From assembly GCA_033032175.1 (NCBI GenBank), contig CM065307.1, positions 1,736,001 to 1,800,000 of the forward strand: a stretch of DNA of 64,000 nucleotides, read 5' to 3'. Under the pieces are notes generated by a model. It saw only the letters and a list, made by a program, of their open reading frames with translations, was not told where the DNA came from and made no database searches. The stretch comes from Saturnia japonica. Its lineage: Eukaryota; Arthropoda; Insecta; Lepidoptera; Saturniidae. This document shows positions 22,621 to 34,430 of the stretch, in pieces. Numbering within the stretch: position 1 is the stretch's first letter; each line of letters begins with the position of its first letter. A program made the position numbers and the translations under genes.

Positions 22621-23530
22621 TCATTTAATCCTTAATTCTTCATTTAACTTAATAATTCAAACGTCATTTCAAAACTTATATTTCCCATTATAAATGGAAA
22701 ATACATAAATAGCTTAGATATTTATCGTTGGTATATAATTTTTTTTTTTTAATTCGACTAACATGAAGGAAGCGTCATCTATTTACAATATGTTTGAGTA
22801 ACTGTTAGATTGTTTACATTTTGTAGATAGTTTTTAATATTCACACGGGTCAACTAGTGTATATAATAAAACTTTCAACCTTGAGATGGTATTGACTATG
22901 ACATCTATTTGCCTACTTACTTCAAACTGGAGTAATATAGAAAACTAGATCAAAAATATGAATGTCATAAGAATAACGTCTGGTATTCACGACGCTAACT
23001 TATATAGACCTTTTTATTGCCATAACGTGATAGGTCAACGCTTCTGCTTTCTCTCAGACACATTTTATAGATGTCTTTGAATTTATCTGTAGTATTACAG
23101 GTAAGGGTCGTCTTTTTGATCCAACCAAAGGCTTAGGATGAAACATTTTAACCAAAGTGCGGATAGTAATACGTATTTATTGCTTCATTGCAAAGGTTAG
23201 GAACAAAAAATATATAATACTGAAGGTACTATTTTCCAGCTCAGTTGTTGGGATTTAGAAGTTTATAAATGTTTGTATGTCGAATTACTCAAGCGACGTT
23301 ATTGAAAAGTACGAAATATGTACCCAGTGCCAAAGATCCACTATTCACCATTTAAATATTATCAGTTAACCCTACACTAGTGAAACCAGAAATATAAGCA
23401 CTTAATATTTTTTTAATCTGCAAGAAGTCTCTAAAACGGAAAATCTGAGGAAATTTTAGTTCAACAAATCGATTTGACTGGATTTTTGGTAATGAAATTC
23501 GAATCATTGATCATTCAGTTCATTCATCAG
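22621..23530. other. Intergenic AT-rich DNA
   Basis: No gene or clear repeat is seen. A long T tract lies near 22740. Confidence 0.5.
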
Positions 23531-23712
23531 AATCAATTGGTTTAAGGGGCAAATAAGGCTATATGACAATAGTATTCACTTAATTTATTGAGAGCTTTAG
23601 ACACATTACACTATTCACACATTAAGAGACACCATATTGGAGTACACGACCACAGACAACAGACTAACTCTATGATTATCTTTAAAAAGTATTGTTGCAT
23701 TATTGCCAACAG
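23531..23712 (-). repeat. Dispersed repeat RX, uninterrupted copy
   Basis: This stretch is the near-identical inverse of the sequence flanking the Jockey-type insertion at 57507-58031. Here the same target reads straight through (CTTAATTTAT at 23579-23588), so it is an empty-site paralogue of that insertion. Similarity stops near 23712 (57385 in the other copy) and near 23531 (58080). The family is not identified. Confidence 0.8.
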
Positions 23713-24649
23713 AATCACTATGAAAGTTTTATCGCCACATGCATGCTGGTCGTGACTCAGTCGGATACAACTGGGCCACCCAAGCCCTAGTGATGATAAT
23801 TTACGATAATGATAATAGTTGTAGAAATTGTGCATATTTGGAGTACCTATGTAAGTATCACCGTCATAACTAGATTTACTGTTGTTTTGCAGTGTTTGCA
23901 CGCTACTATGTTTCCGTTTGAAGGGCGTAAGTTGGTAACACGCACTGGCACATGAGCCATTTTAACACAATCCAGTTCAGTCAGTAACGAACTTTAATAA
24001 CTGATCTTTATTGAACTCCGACCTTTCTAAGATTGATTGTAGATAGAAAGATTGTTTTCTACCATATACCTTAAAAAAATGTGATCCATGCTGGTAACAT
24101 GCTGAAAAGACCTATAGATTCTTGGTTACATATTTTAAGCTAATAGCTATAAAATTCTCTACAATGATAGCATCGCTATGGTTTCTTTCTTTAAATGCTC
24201 AGGGTCTAGGAACAAATTAAATGATGTTCGAATATGTAATCAGAACTTACATTACGATTTTACTTTTACTTATGCTACATAGGCAAGCAACCTATAATTG
24301 TGAATATTAAATTATTATAATGCGAAACACTGCTTTGGTTTTATATTTTGTCTGTAATAAATTGTCAACTTTAATTCAAAAATGTAACCCAATCCTAATT
24401 TACTTGATAAAATTATTAGCCGTAAAACCTTCGCTGCAACATTTGGCTAGTGTCTGTCCAATTAAACCCCAGGGAAAGGATCTCCGTAACTAAATCGCTG
24501 ACATAAGAAAGCGAATGAGAAGTGTAATTGTGAAACTAACGAATTGCCTTTACTAATGCCTTAAATAAAACTTGGTAGAAATACTGAATTAGTTGGAGAT
24601 CAATTAATAGCAAAAATAAGATATAATTTAGAACCAACTATAAGAAAGA
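23713..24649. other. Intergenic DNA with a short dispersed motif
   Basis: The string TCGTGACTCAGTCGGATACA (about 23748-23767) recurs in degenerate form next to the LTR remnant at 42461 and near 52655. Otherwise nothing is recognised. Confidence 0.45.
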
Positions 24650-24840
24650 GTGAGAGAGGCAGGATACAGAGAAATTTATTTGGAGATATTTATTATTGGG
24701 GCAGTCCAACTAGTGAAATACCTTGACCCTACAGAAGATCACAGCCAAATAGTGTGTGTACCTGCGGTGAGTAGGATTTCCAGAGTAAATGTTGGCAAGG
24801 CGCTAATATTACAAGCGTCCATAGACTAAATTTTCGTCAC
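24650..24840 (+). repeat. LINE-tail-like repeat family T copy
   Basis: GAGTGAGAGAGGCAGGATAC, then ACAGAAGATCACAGCCAAATA, CTGCGGTGAGTAGGATTTCC and ACAAGCGTCCATAGAC match the family T blocks in order. Confidence 0.7.
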
Positions 24841-25149
24841 TTAATTGGCACTTCTTTTCAATATCTATCAATCCGCTTCAATGGCTACCTGTCACCCCTT
24901 TCCGTGGCTGATTAGGAAACTGTTTGTAATTACGAGCAATCTTCGTTTGCCCGCACGCGTGTTTGTTGACATCGTGAAATATATTTATATTACCACCCCG
25001 CTATATCAACTGCACGTGTGTCCAGACAGCGCGCAGCGCATGAACGTCGTCGTGTATTACCTACCCGCTATACCGCAATACAGTCAACTAAAACCGATCA
25101 AGGAGTGCGCTGATGAACCTGAAGAACATCGGTCAGTCAGTTTCTTTTA

Positions 25150-25358
25150 TCAGTCACCAACATCTACCACCATCGGACGACAAGAGTTACGGCGAAGCGT
25201 CATCGATTTATAGTAGATATTCCACCAGAGCGCAAAAAGTATTTTGCTAGCACATTTATCATGTGCACCGTTAAAGAGTGGAACAATTTGCCGGATTTCG
25301 TATTTCCCGATAATTACAACCTAGGTATCTTCAAATTTCGAGTGAATAGGTGAATTCT
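25150..25358 (+). pseudogene. CR1/Jockey-type LINE ORF2 C-terminal remnant, part 1
   Basis: The frame reads RHRFIVDIPPERKKYF, MCTVKEWNNLP and FPDNYNLGIFKFRVNR. This is the typical C-terminal tail of CR1/Jockey-like ORF2 proteins, where WN(S/N)LP and VFP...YNL..FK are hallmarks. It is cut by the RTE insertion and continues at 26808. The open sequence 24845-25150 upstream is not recognised. Confidence 0.8.
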
Positions 25359-26807
25359 TATAGAGAATTCTATTCTTATCAGAGCTTCTTAAAGCGGGTG
25401 GAACACCGGTACTTAGAAGCTCTTTAATTCCGTTATACTCGAGGGTAAAACGCCGGAAACGTGGGGCGGCAGCGTGGTGGTCCTGTTCTTCAAGAAAGGT
25501 GATAAAACCTTATTGAAGAAATATCGGCCCATCTCGTTGCTGAGCCATGTTAATAAGCTGTTTTCAAGGGTCATCACGAATCGTCTCAAGCACAAGTTTG
25601 ATGACTTCCAGCCTCCCGAACAAGCCGGTTTCCGAAAAGGCTTTAGCACCATAGACCACATCTATACGCTGCGGCAGATTATACAGAAGACTGAGGAGTA
25701 TAATCTGCCTTTATGCTTAGCGTTCGTGGACTACGAAAAAGCCTTTGATTCAGTCGAAACCTGGGCAGTGTTGCAGTCTCTCCAGCGGTGCCGTATTGAC
25801 TATCGTTATATCGAAGTGTTGAAGTGCTTGTACAACAACGCCACCATGTCGGTCCGAGTACAGGAGCAGTGCACGAAGGCAATTCCTTTGAAAAGAGGCG
25901 TTAGACAGGGAGACGTAATATCTCCGAAACTGTTTACCGCCGCTCTAGAGGACGCCTTCAAGCTCCTGGAATGGCAAGGACTCGGCATCAATGTCAATGG
26001 CGAGTACATCACTCACCTTCGATTTGCTGACGACATCGTAGTCATGGCAGAATCGCTGGAAGATCTTGGCACAATGCTCGATGGCCTCGACAAAGTTTCT
26101 CAACAGGTGGGCCTTAAATGAACATGGACAAGACGAAAATCATGTCGAATATCCATATGGTGCCCACCCCAGTATCAGTAGGGAACTCTTGTCTAGAAGT
26201 TGTTAAAGAATATGTCTACCTGGGACAAACAGTCCAGTTAGGTAGGTCCAACTTTGAAAAAGAGGTCAGTCGACGAATCCAACTCGGCTGGGCAGCGTTC
26301 GGGAAACTGCGCGACGTCTTCTCGTCCAAAATACCTCGGTGCCTCAAGACGAGATTCTTTGACCAGTGTGTGTTGCCAGTGATGGTATACGGCACAGAGA
26401 CGTGGTCGCTCACTGTGGGCCTCATAAGAAAGCTCAATATCGCTCAGCGAGTTATGGAGAGGGCTATGCTTGGTGTTTCTCTACGAGATCGAATCAGAAA
26501 TGAGGAGATCCGTAAACAAACTAAGGTAACCGACATAGCCAAAAGGATTAGCAAGTTGAAGTGGCAGTGGGCGGGGCACATAGTTCGGAGAACTGACGGC
26601 CGTTGGGGCAGGAAGGTTCTCGAGTGGAGACCACGCACCGGAAAGCGCAGCGTAGGACGGCCCCCCACTAGATGGAAAGACGACATAATAAAGGTCGCTG
26701 GGAGCCGTTGGGTGCAGGCCGCACAAGGTCGGTCGCTCTGGAGGTCTATGGGGAGGCCTATGTTCAGCAGTGGAAGTCCTGCGGCTGAAATGATGATGAT
26801 GATAATG
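25359..26807 (+). mobile_element. RTE-clade LINE, 5'-truncated
   Basis: A roughly 1.45-kb 3' fragment of an RTE-type LINE, flanked by an 11-bp target duplication with one mismatch (AGGTGAATTCT at 25348-25358, AGGTGTATTCT at 26808-26818). It ends in a TGATGATGATGAT-rich tail typical of RTE elements, with no poly(A). The 5' part (endonuclease and RT fingers) is missing, as is usual after incomplete reverse transcription. Confidence 0.9.
25378..26807 (+). pseudogene. RTE-clade reverse transcriptase, C-terminal two thirds, frameshifted
   Basis: Motifs in order: ELLKAGGTPVL, then after a frame slip KLFNSVILEGKTPETW and VVLFFKKGDKTLLKKYRPIS. FRKGFSTIDHI, FVDYEKAFDSV, KRGVRQGDVISPKLF and the catalytic FADDIVVMA follow (about 26023-26050). 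Near 26118 the frame shifts by one base and continues with YVYLGQTVQ, MVYGTETWSLT, MLGVSLRDRIRNEEI, WAGHIVRR and RPPTRWKDDI. The RT active site is intact. The two frame breaks and the missing N-terminal endonuclease make it dead. It would have copied its own RNA at the target site. Confidence 0.92.
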
Positions 26808-26890
26808 AGGTGTATTCTAGGCAAGCGTGCTCCATCGTAGACCACATCATCACTTACGGTCAGGCTAGATAGTTGTCAAACGCAAACCTA
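26808..26890 (+). pseudogene. CR1/Jockey-type LINE ORF2 remnant, part 2
   Basis: After the RTE tail the interrupted frame resumes as CILGKRAPS then TAG. Joined to part 1 across the duplicated target it is in frame, so the RTE landed in an already present LINE copy. A 3' stretch with TCACTTACGGTCAGGCTAG follows. Confidence 0.8.
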
Positions 26891-27508
26891 TCCATAGTAA
26901 AAAAAAAACGTCAAAGTGTATATTAATCTTATTATAACTACTCTACATATTGTAATCTGTTTGTGACAATCCTTATCTGTGAAGCTTTTTCTTATTATTT
27001 TTCAATAGAAGAAATTAAATAGTTTTCAGCCTTAAACTCCAAGGCATAAAAGGTTTCACGTCCACCTGGGACGTCTATCTTAAAGGTTATAAATCTGTCG
27101 AACTTTAACGTATCTACATACGCGATGTTATAGATAGATGATACAAAGGGAACCCTTGTACGCATCGACGCGTAAATATCTCCTATATATTGACCCCGGA
27201 CCGTTTAATGAGGTCTTGACCTTCGGGTCGGGTGTGGGAGGAGGGTAATGCGTGACTAAGGGCCTCCTATGAATTGATGAATAAACCAGTGAAATACGGA
27301 AATTGTGTGACCCTGTTTAAGGCAGTGAAGTTCTTCTAATAAGGCATTTAATTTAAAGTAATACAAACAAATTAAAATATATATTAGGAAAAGCAATAAT
27401 AATTAGCTTTCAGACAATTAGTTAATGAATCAAATAGTTAAAAACGAAAAATCACTAAAGCGGTTTTTCGTCATATTGAGTACCTATCTATGTACATAAT
27501 GAGAAAAC
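26891..27508. other. Intergenic AT-rich DNA
   Basis: Nothing recognised. Confidence 0.5.
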
Positions 27509-27879
27509 TATACATTCAATTAATAAAATTGAAGTGTCGGTTTGTAATGTCAAAATAACAGATTTTAACTAAACACATATAAAGGTATATACGATACCTA
27601 TAACAAAAAACCAATTTTTAAATTTTTGTCTGTCTGTCTGTTTGTTCCGGGTAATCTCCGAAACGGTTGAACCGGTTTTGAAGGCTTTTAATGATAGATA
27701 ACTGATGTTATAGAGGCTACTTTTATTTTAGAAAATCCGCACAAATTAACCAGCATGGTGAATCAATTCGGACGCTTAAATGGCTTATGCTGAGAAAACC
27801 ATTAGAGATATAGCAAATAATTATAGGCATTAAAAAGACCTGCAAAGTCCACGTGAGCGAAGCCACGGACACAGCCAGT
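27509..27879 (+). mobile_element. Helitron-like non-autonomous element, family H2, copy B
   Basis: It starts near TACATTCAATTAATAAAATT, carries TTTTTGTCTGTCTGTCTGTT and CCGAAACGGTTGAACCGG, and ends GAAGCCACGGACACAGCCAG. The terminal CTAG is CCAG here. About 150 bp shorter than copy A through internal deletion. Confidence 0.7.
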
Positions 27880-28923
27880 TTTAAATATAATACCATTACA
27901 TTACGAATAATAATAATAATCCCGAAGTTTCAGTTTTTTTTAAATGTAGGAAACGGTAATTAATGAAGGCCATCTGATTTGAAGTGGTTATTGTAAATAT
28001 ATATTTATATCTTTGATAATTATAACCAACCTCGAAGAAAACTACAGCCACATACTAGCTCTCTCATAAATCGGTTTTAACGACTGAATTGTAAACGTGG
28101 ACCTAATAGCGGTCTAAAGAAAAAGGATCCAATCTATATTACTGTGAAATGTGACATGAAAAGTAAGTCAAGAGCACTTCTTAAATTTTAAAACTTAACG
28201 TTACTTAGCTTACTCTACCTAACAATAATGAACAATTGATTCATCTAAAATGAAAATTTCATTGTATCATGTTAACAAATGTAATAATTGCTTAACAGCA
28301 TTTATAATATTACCGCTACTAATATGAGGTCGCCCAAAACTTGGCGTGAGGCCAGCAATAAAACTATAAGGTTGCTTTATACCAAGAGAACAGTGATATA
28401 GTTACTTTCATGAAAGCGGCATTTTAATCGGACGTCTCCTTAATACGCTTCCTATTGAACCTATTTGTAGAAAATAAGCCGACTATATAAATTGTAGTTA
28501 TTTGTCTTGACTGACCGTCTCACTGATTTATCAAGGCAAAGCCTAAACTATTGAGGCGGGACCTCGAAAATTTGTATGTGGATTCCTTTTATATTGTAGA
28601 TGAGCACTAAGGGAGTATTTTTGGAAATTCAATCCATGAGGTGGTGAAAAAGAGGAAGAAAGTTTGTTTATAAACGTCATGTTTCAAGATATTTGAAAAT
28701 TTATATTTAGCGATTCAGTTATAAAGTAAAATATACGTGTTTCATACTTTTCAAATTCTATCTAATGAGGATTTTTAGACGGCACTCGATGGCAATGGGC
28801 ATGCTTGAAATTGCGCTCGATTTTTTATTTTTTTTTAATGCCAAAGGGTTTGGAATGGAACGGAACTATTTTTTATCCAATCTATTCTTAAAAGAAATAT
28901 CACTAATATGACACCCAACATCA
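27880..28923. other. Intergenic AT-rich DNA
   Basis: Nothing recognised. Confidence 0.5.
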
Positions 28924-29208
28924 ATGAGTTTATCAAAAACAAGAGAACTCCGGTTGTTCAGTCAAAGTCTGCATAAAACGGAACAAAACGTACACGTTTC
29001 AATATGGGCCAATTTGATTGGTGAATCGCAGTTGCCAACCATTTTGGTGCTTCTTAACTCCCCTACCTTTCCTATTCCAACCGTTCTACTCGCGCGCGCG
29101 CACCGGCACGTACACCGTTGCCGACATAAATTTAAGAAAAATCCAAAAACTGTGAATCTGGTGGAATCCAGGCATCCCGACCCTGACCTCATCAAAACTG
29201 GTGAGTAA
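28924..29208 (+). other. Candidate first exon / promoter-proximal region, unidentified
   Basis: A 94-codon open frame starts with ATG at 28924 and matches no family I know. The same stretch has paired CCAAT-type boxes (GCCAATTTGATTGGTGAA near 29007), a pyrimidine-rich tract, a (CG)n run (about 29090-29101) and, near its end, CTG|GTGAGTAAT (29202 onward), an excellent splice-donor match. Together this could be a first exon with its promoter. It could equally be chance or an unrecognised repeat. No downstream acceptor exon is identified. Confidence 0.3.
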
Positions 29209-29305
29209 TTGTGATATATCCAACACCGGTTTCCGGATCATGAAGCTCAAGAAAATTTACCCTCTTTATTACCTGTATATGAAGATTTATAATTAACAAT
29301 TTAAC

Positions 29306-29543
29306 TACCTCGTTAGCCTAGTGGTCGTAAGCGCGACTGCTATGAGCGAGTCCTGGGTTCGAATCCCAGGTCGAGCAAAGTGTTATTGGGGTTTTCCTAT
29401 GAAATTCTTAGTAGCAGCTCCGAGTTAGGTTCCGTGCCCGATTAATGACAATAGGCTCGCCCCCTGTTACATGGGACCTAAAACATACTCAGCGAACTGA
29501 ACTGTGGGTGTACATTAATACACCTCTGCCTAACCCTTCGGGG
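29306..29543 (+). repeat. tRNA-derived SINE-1, part 1 (interrupted)
   Basis: The head is tRNA-like: TTAGCCTAGTGGTCGTAAG as A box and GGTTCGAATCC as B box. A body with TTCCTATGAAATTCTTAGTA, CCGATTAATGACAATAGG and CTGCCTAACCCTTCGGGG follows. The second copy at 42116-42340 shares the body. It is not a functional tRNA gene because no cloverleaf closes beyond the B box. It is split at its 3' end by a Jockey-type LINE and continues at 30601. Confidence 0.85.
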
Positions 29544-30074
29544 TCGGTGAGTAAAATGTCCACGCGACATAAGCTCACGCTCTACAAGACGTGTATTCGA
29601 CCAATTTTGACATACAGTTGCGCCGTGTTCGCACATATGTCCGAGTCGAGTTTCAAACGGTTACAATCGATACAGAATAGGTTCCTCTATCGTCTCACCG
29701 GGGCCCCGTGGTATGTTCGAAGCGTAGATCTCCATAGAGATATGGAGCTTCCTTCGATACATGCCTACGTTAAACAGCTCTCCCGTTCGTATTTCGACAC
29801 CGCGTCGAACCACGCGAATCCGTTAATAAAAACAGCCGCCACTTATGTTCCGGCACCCACGGACATCCGGTGCAAACGCCGGCCGCGCAATATTTTTATT
29901 GATCCCGACGATCACATCGAAAATTCGAATAAATATTACACATCCGTCTCTCCAAACAGAGCGTGCCAGCGCCCACGCCCGCGTAACCACCGTTCTCTCC
30001 GCAGAGGGCGGGCGGTCAATTTCGCTCCAGCACACCCGTCACGTCCACCCTCTCTAGCGGTAACCCAAGCCTAG
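29544..30074 (+). pseudogene. Jockey-clade ORF2 C-terminal fragment
   Basis: The frame reads STRHKLTLYKTCIRPILTYS, then KRLQSIQNRFLYRLTGAPWY, VDLHRDMELPSIHAY and a basic tail with RCKRRPRNIF. This is the conserved region downstream of the Jockey reverse transcriptase. The frame is open to the TAG at 30072-30074, which suggests a relatively young copy, but everything upstream, including the RT core and endonuclease, is missing. An upstream ATG at 29445 lies in the SINE and is not meaningful. Confidence 0.88.
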
Positions 30075-30600
30075 GTCCGTTCCTCGGTGTGAAACCCTTG
30101 GGTCAGGCAACCGCCCGCGCGATACAAGTGACACTGTACGTGCATCACTTAGCTACCTACATACAACACTACACACGTATGAACATACACACGTGCACAC
30201 CACACAGGTACATAGGTTCTGTGAGGGACCTTTTTTTTTTTCTTTTTTGCGCTAGTTAGTTAGCGCTAGTTAGTGTAGAAACATTCCGATTACTGAATAC
30301 ACATACGCACGGTTCCTTCCTTCCTCCCAGGAGGAAGGGAACGTGCCTATGTGTATATTTAGTTAGCTCGAATCGTAGGTGTAGGGATTCGAATAGATCG
30401 CGACCTATTTGCGAACGCGACGACCGCCCGAGCCGAGGTCCGGCCACTTTGGCACCCTCGTGCGAGTCGTCCACAAAACTTTCGCGGCTGAGTGCCCTCT
30501 GCGCTCGCCCCCAAGTCCGGTGAAGCTGTAAAAGCCGCAGCGGCTTTAGGGCCCCTAAGGCTAACAGTGTAGTCAGTTAAAAAAAAAAAAAAAAAAAAAA
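29544..30600 (+). mobile_element. Jockey-clade LINE, 5'-truncated, with poly(A)
   Basis: A 1,057-bp 3' fragment ends in a poly(A) run of about 22 (30579-30600). A perfect 10-bp duplication CCCTTCGGGG of the SINE-1 target flanks it (29534-29543 and 30601-30610). It consists of the ORF2 C-terminus and a roughly 500-bp 3' UTR. The 3' UTR is nearly identical to the inverse copy at 57507-58031, and its last part recurs at 42598-42711 and 38541-38614. Confidence 0.92.
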
Positions 30601-30650
30601 CCCTTCGGGGAATACAGGCGTGATGGTATGTTATGTTATGTTTAAAAATT
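30601..30650 (+). repeat. SINE-1, 3' end after the Jockey insertion
   Basis: CCCTTCGGGGAATACAGGCG, then TGATGGTATGTTATGTTATG, continues the SINE exactly where it broke at 29543. The second copy (42295-42335) shows the same order uninterrupted. Confidence 0.85.
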
Positions 30651-33600
30651 TAGTGCGTGTTTTAGTTTTTAATTTTGAGTTTGGCCCTCAAACACACCCT
30701 AAATATTACGGATGGCCCTTTAGGAAAACTTGTTTGACACCTCCAAACGACATCTATTAGGTAACGAGTATCAACGAATGCTTTCAACATATAATGGAAC
30801 ATTTTAACACGGATGAAACCGTGATCATAGCTAGCTTAACAATCAAATATACCAGTGTGGGCATTTAACCAGTGATGTGGTACTAAAAGACACCTGTGAA
30901 AAAAATCCAATTAAAATGGTTTCATAAGAAAAAATATTGTCTTTTTAGAACTTATATATAACAAACGGCACTAGACTTTGATAATATTTAATAAGTTACT
31001 TATAAAATACAGTTATTTTTATATATGCTAGATATCCTGACCCTTTATTTTGAAATACCTGCAGAAATCGACCTCGTAATTGAAATACGTAATAAATTTC
31101 TCATCGAAACCGAACTACTCAAATTTACAATTCGATTACAATATGATAGTTATTTAGAATTTAATTATGTTCCTCTACTAAAAGGCAAAGCTATTAAGTT
31201 ATTTTCGCTGAAATATTAGATATTACATTGACATAATAATTATTAACTCAAAATAATTATACATTAACTATGTTTTTTTTTTTGTCGTATTCAATTGGAT
31301 TTTCTTGTAAAATTGGAGAATATTGGAATCACCAAAGAATCTTGAATTTCGTTCCTTCTTTTTGGGAGAGTCAAGGTGTGTACTATTTATTATATTACAC
31401 AATTTAGATGCATTTGGTTTCGAAATAAAGCAATACTACTAGATATAAAATTGTGTTCACAAATCCTGAAAGCAATCAGGCAATCAGGAAAATCAATAGC
31501 CAGGTGGGTATTGAGAAAATTACCTGCCACTACCCTATGATTATGAAAAAAAAACATTTGTTAAGCCGCCGTCGATCAACGCGGCATCTGAAAACACAAT
31601 CACTTCAATATTTCATATGAAAACTTCAAGGTAAGGATTTATTAAGCCCACACCTATATATAGACGGAACTCAGTGTGACCCTTCTTTTGTGCCGATAAA
31701 TTGATGCGAGGCTCCGAATTGTCTTGTATCTTTGCTGAATTTAAAAATTGTTTTCAACATGTTAGGTACACGAATACAAAACTAACCAATATTTTTTGTT
31801 GTTGTATAAAATTATTTACTTTAAAGTAACCTGAAGTGTTTAGTAATCGCAAATTGATTTGACTGATATTCATTAAACATTTAAATTAAAATAACGACAC
31901 CCCAAGGACAAAGTTTTTTTTTAAATAATAATATTTTAATACAGTTCTCTTTTCAAATACTGCCCTTTTAAAATTGTTTCGTTAGTGCTTGTGTTTGTGA
32001 TTTCTGATGACTTGTCGGGCTTTACAGAAGAATATTATTACTTGTAAATTTTAAAGGCTTAATGTTTGTAGGTTCAGGTTTTAGGAAAATCTTAATAGCT
32101 TTTATCGCTATCTAACGACTCAATAATTTGTTTAGCTATTGATACTACTGTTATTTATGCATTGTTTAGTTTTTAGGTTTAATATTAAAAAAACATACCC
32201 AAAGTAACATCCAAATTATTCATAGTAATAGATTTTACAGAACAATATCCAAAATTAATTGAAATATGAATAATATTTAATGAAATTTCTTAAACTAAAT
32301 TCAAAGAATTTCATTTTCCTACTGTACTTTGATAACTCCTTGAAAAGTTTTTGGTAATGATCACGAAACTTCTCGTATACAAGGTAAACTACAATAATGG
32401 AGGCGAACAGCTCTATCTAGCTGCATTAATGTCCAGATCGGCAAACTAAATTTAACAAGTCTCTGACCGGTATTCCTTGGAACTTTGAATTATTGTGGTA
32501 CAATTCACCAACTGTTTACTTTTTTATAAAATAGAAATACGTATATGAAGAGGTATACGATTCTAGCACTACTGTACACTTGGAAATTGGATTGTCTTCT
32601 ATATGATTGGTAAAACACTTGTTACACCAATACGTATGCTTGATGTTTATGTATGAAAGTTGTTAAATCTTTAGCAGTAGAATTCAAGAAGGGTGGATTT
32701 AATAAAATTGTATAAATCGAAAAGCCTAGGTTTGCTAAAATTTGCCAACAGTGATGACCGGTAACAGGATCTGCAGAGATTGGCTGATTTGAATGTAAAT
32801 AACGAAACGAATGATGAACTCTCATTGTTTTATCGCTAAGCGCTTGGTCTCGATCTCAATTATGGTAAGTTAATGCCAACGATGGATCTCATATATTTAT
32901 AAAATGGCTATTCACTCTTTACGTAATAATGTAGTTATGTAATTAGTGCGAATTGCGAGAATGTTCTCCACATAATTTTTGCAAACCCTTACAGTGTCTA
33001 TTTGCCCTGTGATGGAACGGGTTGTGTGGAATTAGATCGTGCAATTCCTGAGCACACTTTCCATGGTGTAACCTGTAGAATAATGAGAAACGAGGTACCT
33101 TACAAAAATGCTTTAAATTAAATTAAAAAGAATACTTTTTCCAGTTTAGACCCTAAGAATGTACACGATGAACGTCATCGTGAGAAGAGTCAGCAAGAAA
33201 CTCGATCGGGTTTATCTATTATATTTTTTTTTAGAAAGTATTCTTGCCTTCCTTAGCCTTTTCACGCTAACCATATGTTATTTTTTTTTATAAATTTTAT
33301 ATAATATTTTTTTATGCTCGTTAAATCGCTGCTTCTTCTGAATTAGACTTCTTGCTCTCCAGGATAATATGCTGACAACTGAGATTGTTTGCGTGCCCTA
33401 CTCCAGAGCGCCTATAGCCTAGATGTTTGAATGAAGACTTAAGCTATGCAATAAAGTTGAATCTGAATGCAGTATGAAAGCGTGATTCGGATGAGGCATC
33501 TCACGCAGTTGAATGAATATTTATTTTAAATTACTTTGGATTTTTGCTATTCGGATGATTTTTATTAAATTTTGCATTTTTCGATATAGATTCGTTGCAG

Positions 33601-34430
33601 CAACATAAGACTTAAATGTAAGTATGTTCTATGGCGTACTAGCGGAAGCTACTTTTGTTTTTGCTGGTATGTTGTCGAACTTTATTATTTATCCATTTGT
33701 ATCATGTATGTACATTGGTTCTTATATAATAAAGTATCCGAATACATGGACTCTGGATAGGGTATAGCAAATTATTACATTTGTTTTTTAAACATACATT
33801 TTATACAGTTTTATTTAACTTCATAATTATTTATTTATTTATATATAAAATTTGTTTGTCACTGTCATACATTTATTTATATTGGTCATTTATCTGTATA
33901 ATCATCATGTCAAATATTTATTACATAACTTATTACTATTCATATTATTTATATTATTCTTCAAAATTGTTCTATGTGGTTACTAGTATATATATGTGTA
34001 TGTGTATGTATGTGTATTTTAAGGGATAGAACTAGTTTAGTCATTTTATTTAAAATTTTATTGTTGATTACTATCTTTTGTTTTCTTTTGTATTTGGACG
34101 TATTTCGATACTGCACTCTTTGTTAATGGAAAAAGATATGCAAACGAACAAGGTAAACTGAAAATTTAAAAAACATCGAAACTGATGACCAAGTCATTGA
34201 GACCATTGCAATGAGCTCTAACACGATATCAGATTCCATCAGACCATTGGAAGATGTTCACATCCATTCATCAACTAGAAAATAGTTGACAATCTTCAAA
34301 TGGCCAAATAGATTTTCTCGTATCATAACTATCTACTATGTTATCACAACACTCTCGACAAAAACAATAAAAATAAACAAACAACAAAAAATGCCGTTTT
34401 GAAGCTATGATGCCTCAGACAGATACACAC
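30651..34430. other. Intergenic AT-rich DNA, 3.8 kb
   Basis: No gene is visible. There are AT-rich low-complexity stretches near 33230-33320 and 33780-34020. The open frames there are made of simple Phe/Tyr/Ile runs and are not coding. Confidence 0.5.

Noticed and set aside
22361..22624. 87-codon minus-strand frame with protein-like composition.
   Set aside because: The DNA matches repeat family T block by block, including the LINE-type tail, so the frame is accidental.
29306..29380. tRNA-like sequence with A and B boxes.
   Set aside because: There is no closing acceptor stem, and the sequence continues into a SINE body shared with 42116-42340.
30256..30474. 72-codon frame almost identical to one at 57642-57860, which looked like a conserved small protein.
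   Set aside because: Both lie antisense in the Jockey 3' UTR. The similarity is nucleotide-level identity of two recent LINE copies, not coding constraint.
33781..34029. 82-codon frame rich in Tyr, Ile and Phe, resembling a membrane protein.
   Set aside because: It is low-complexity AT-rich DNA with a TGTATGTG-type repeat; no other support.
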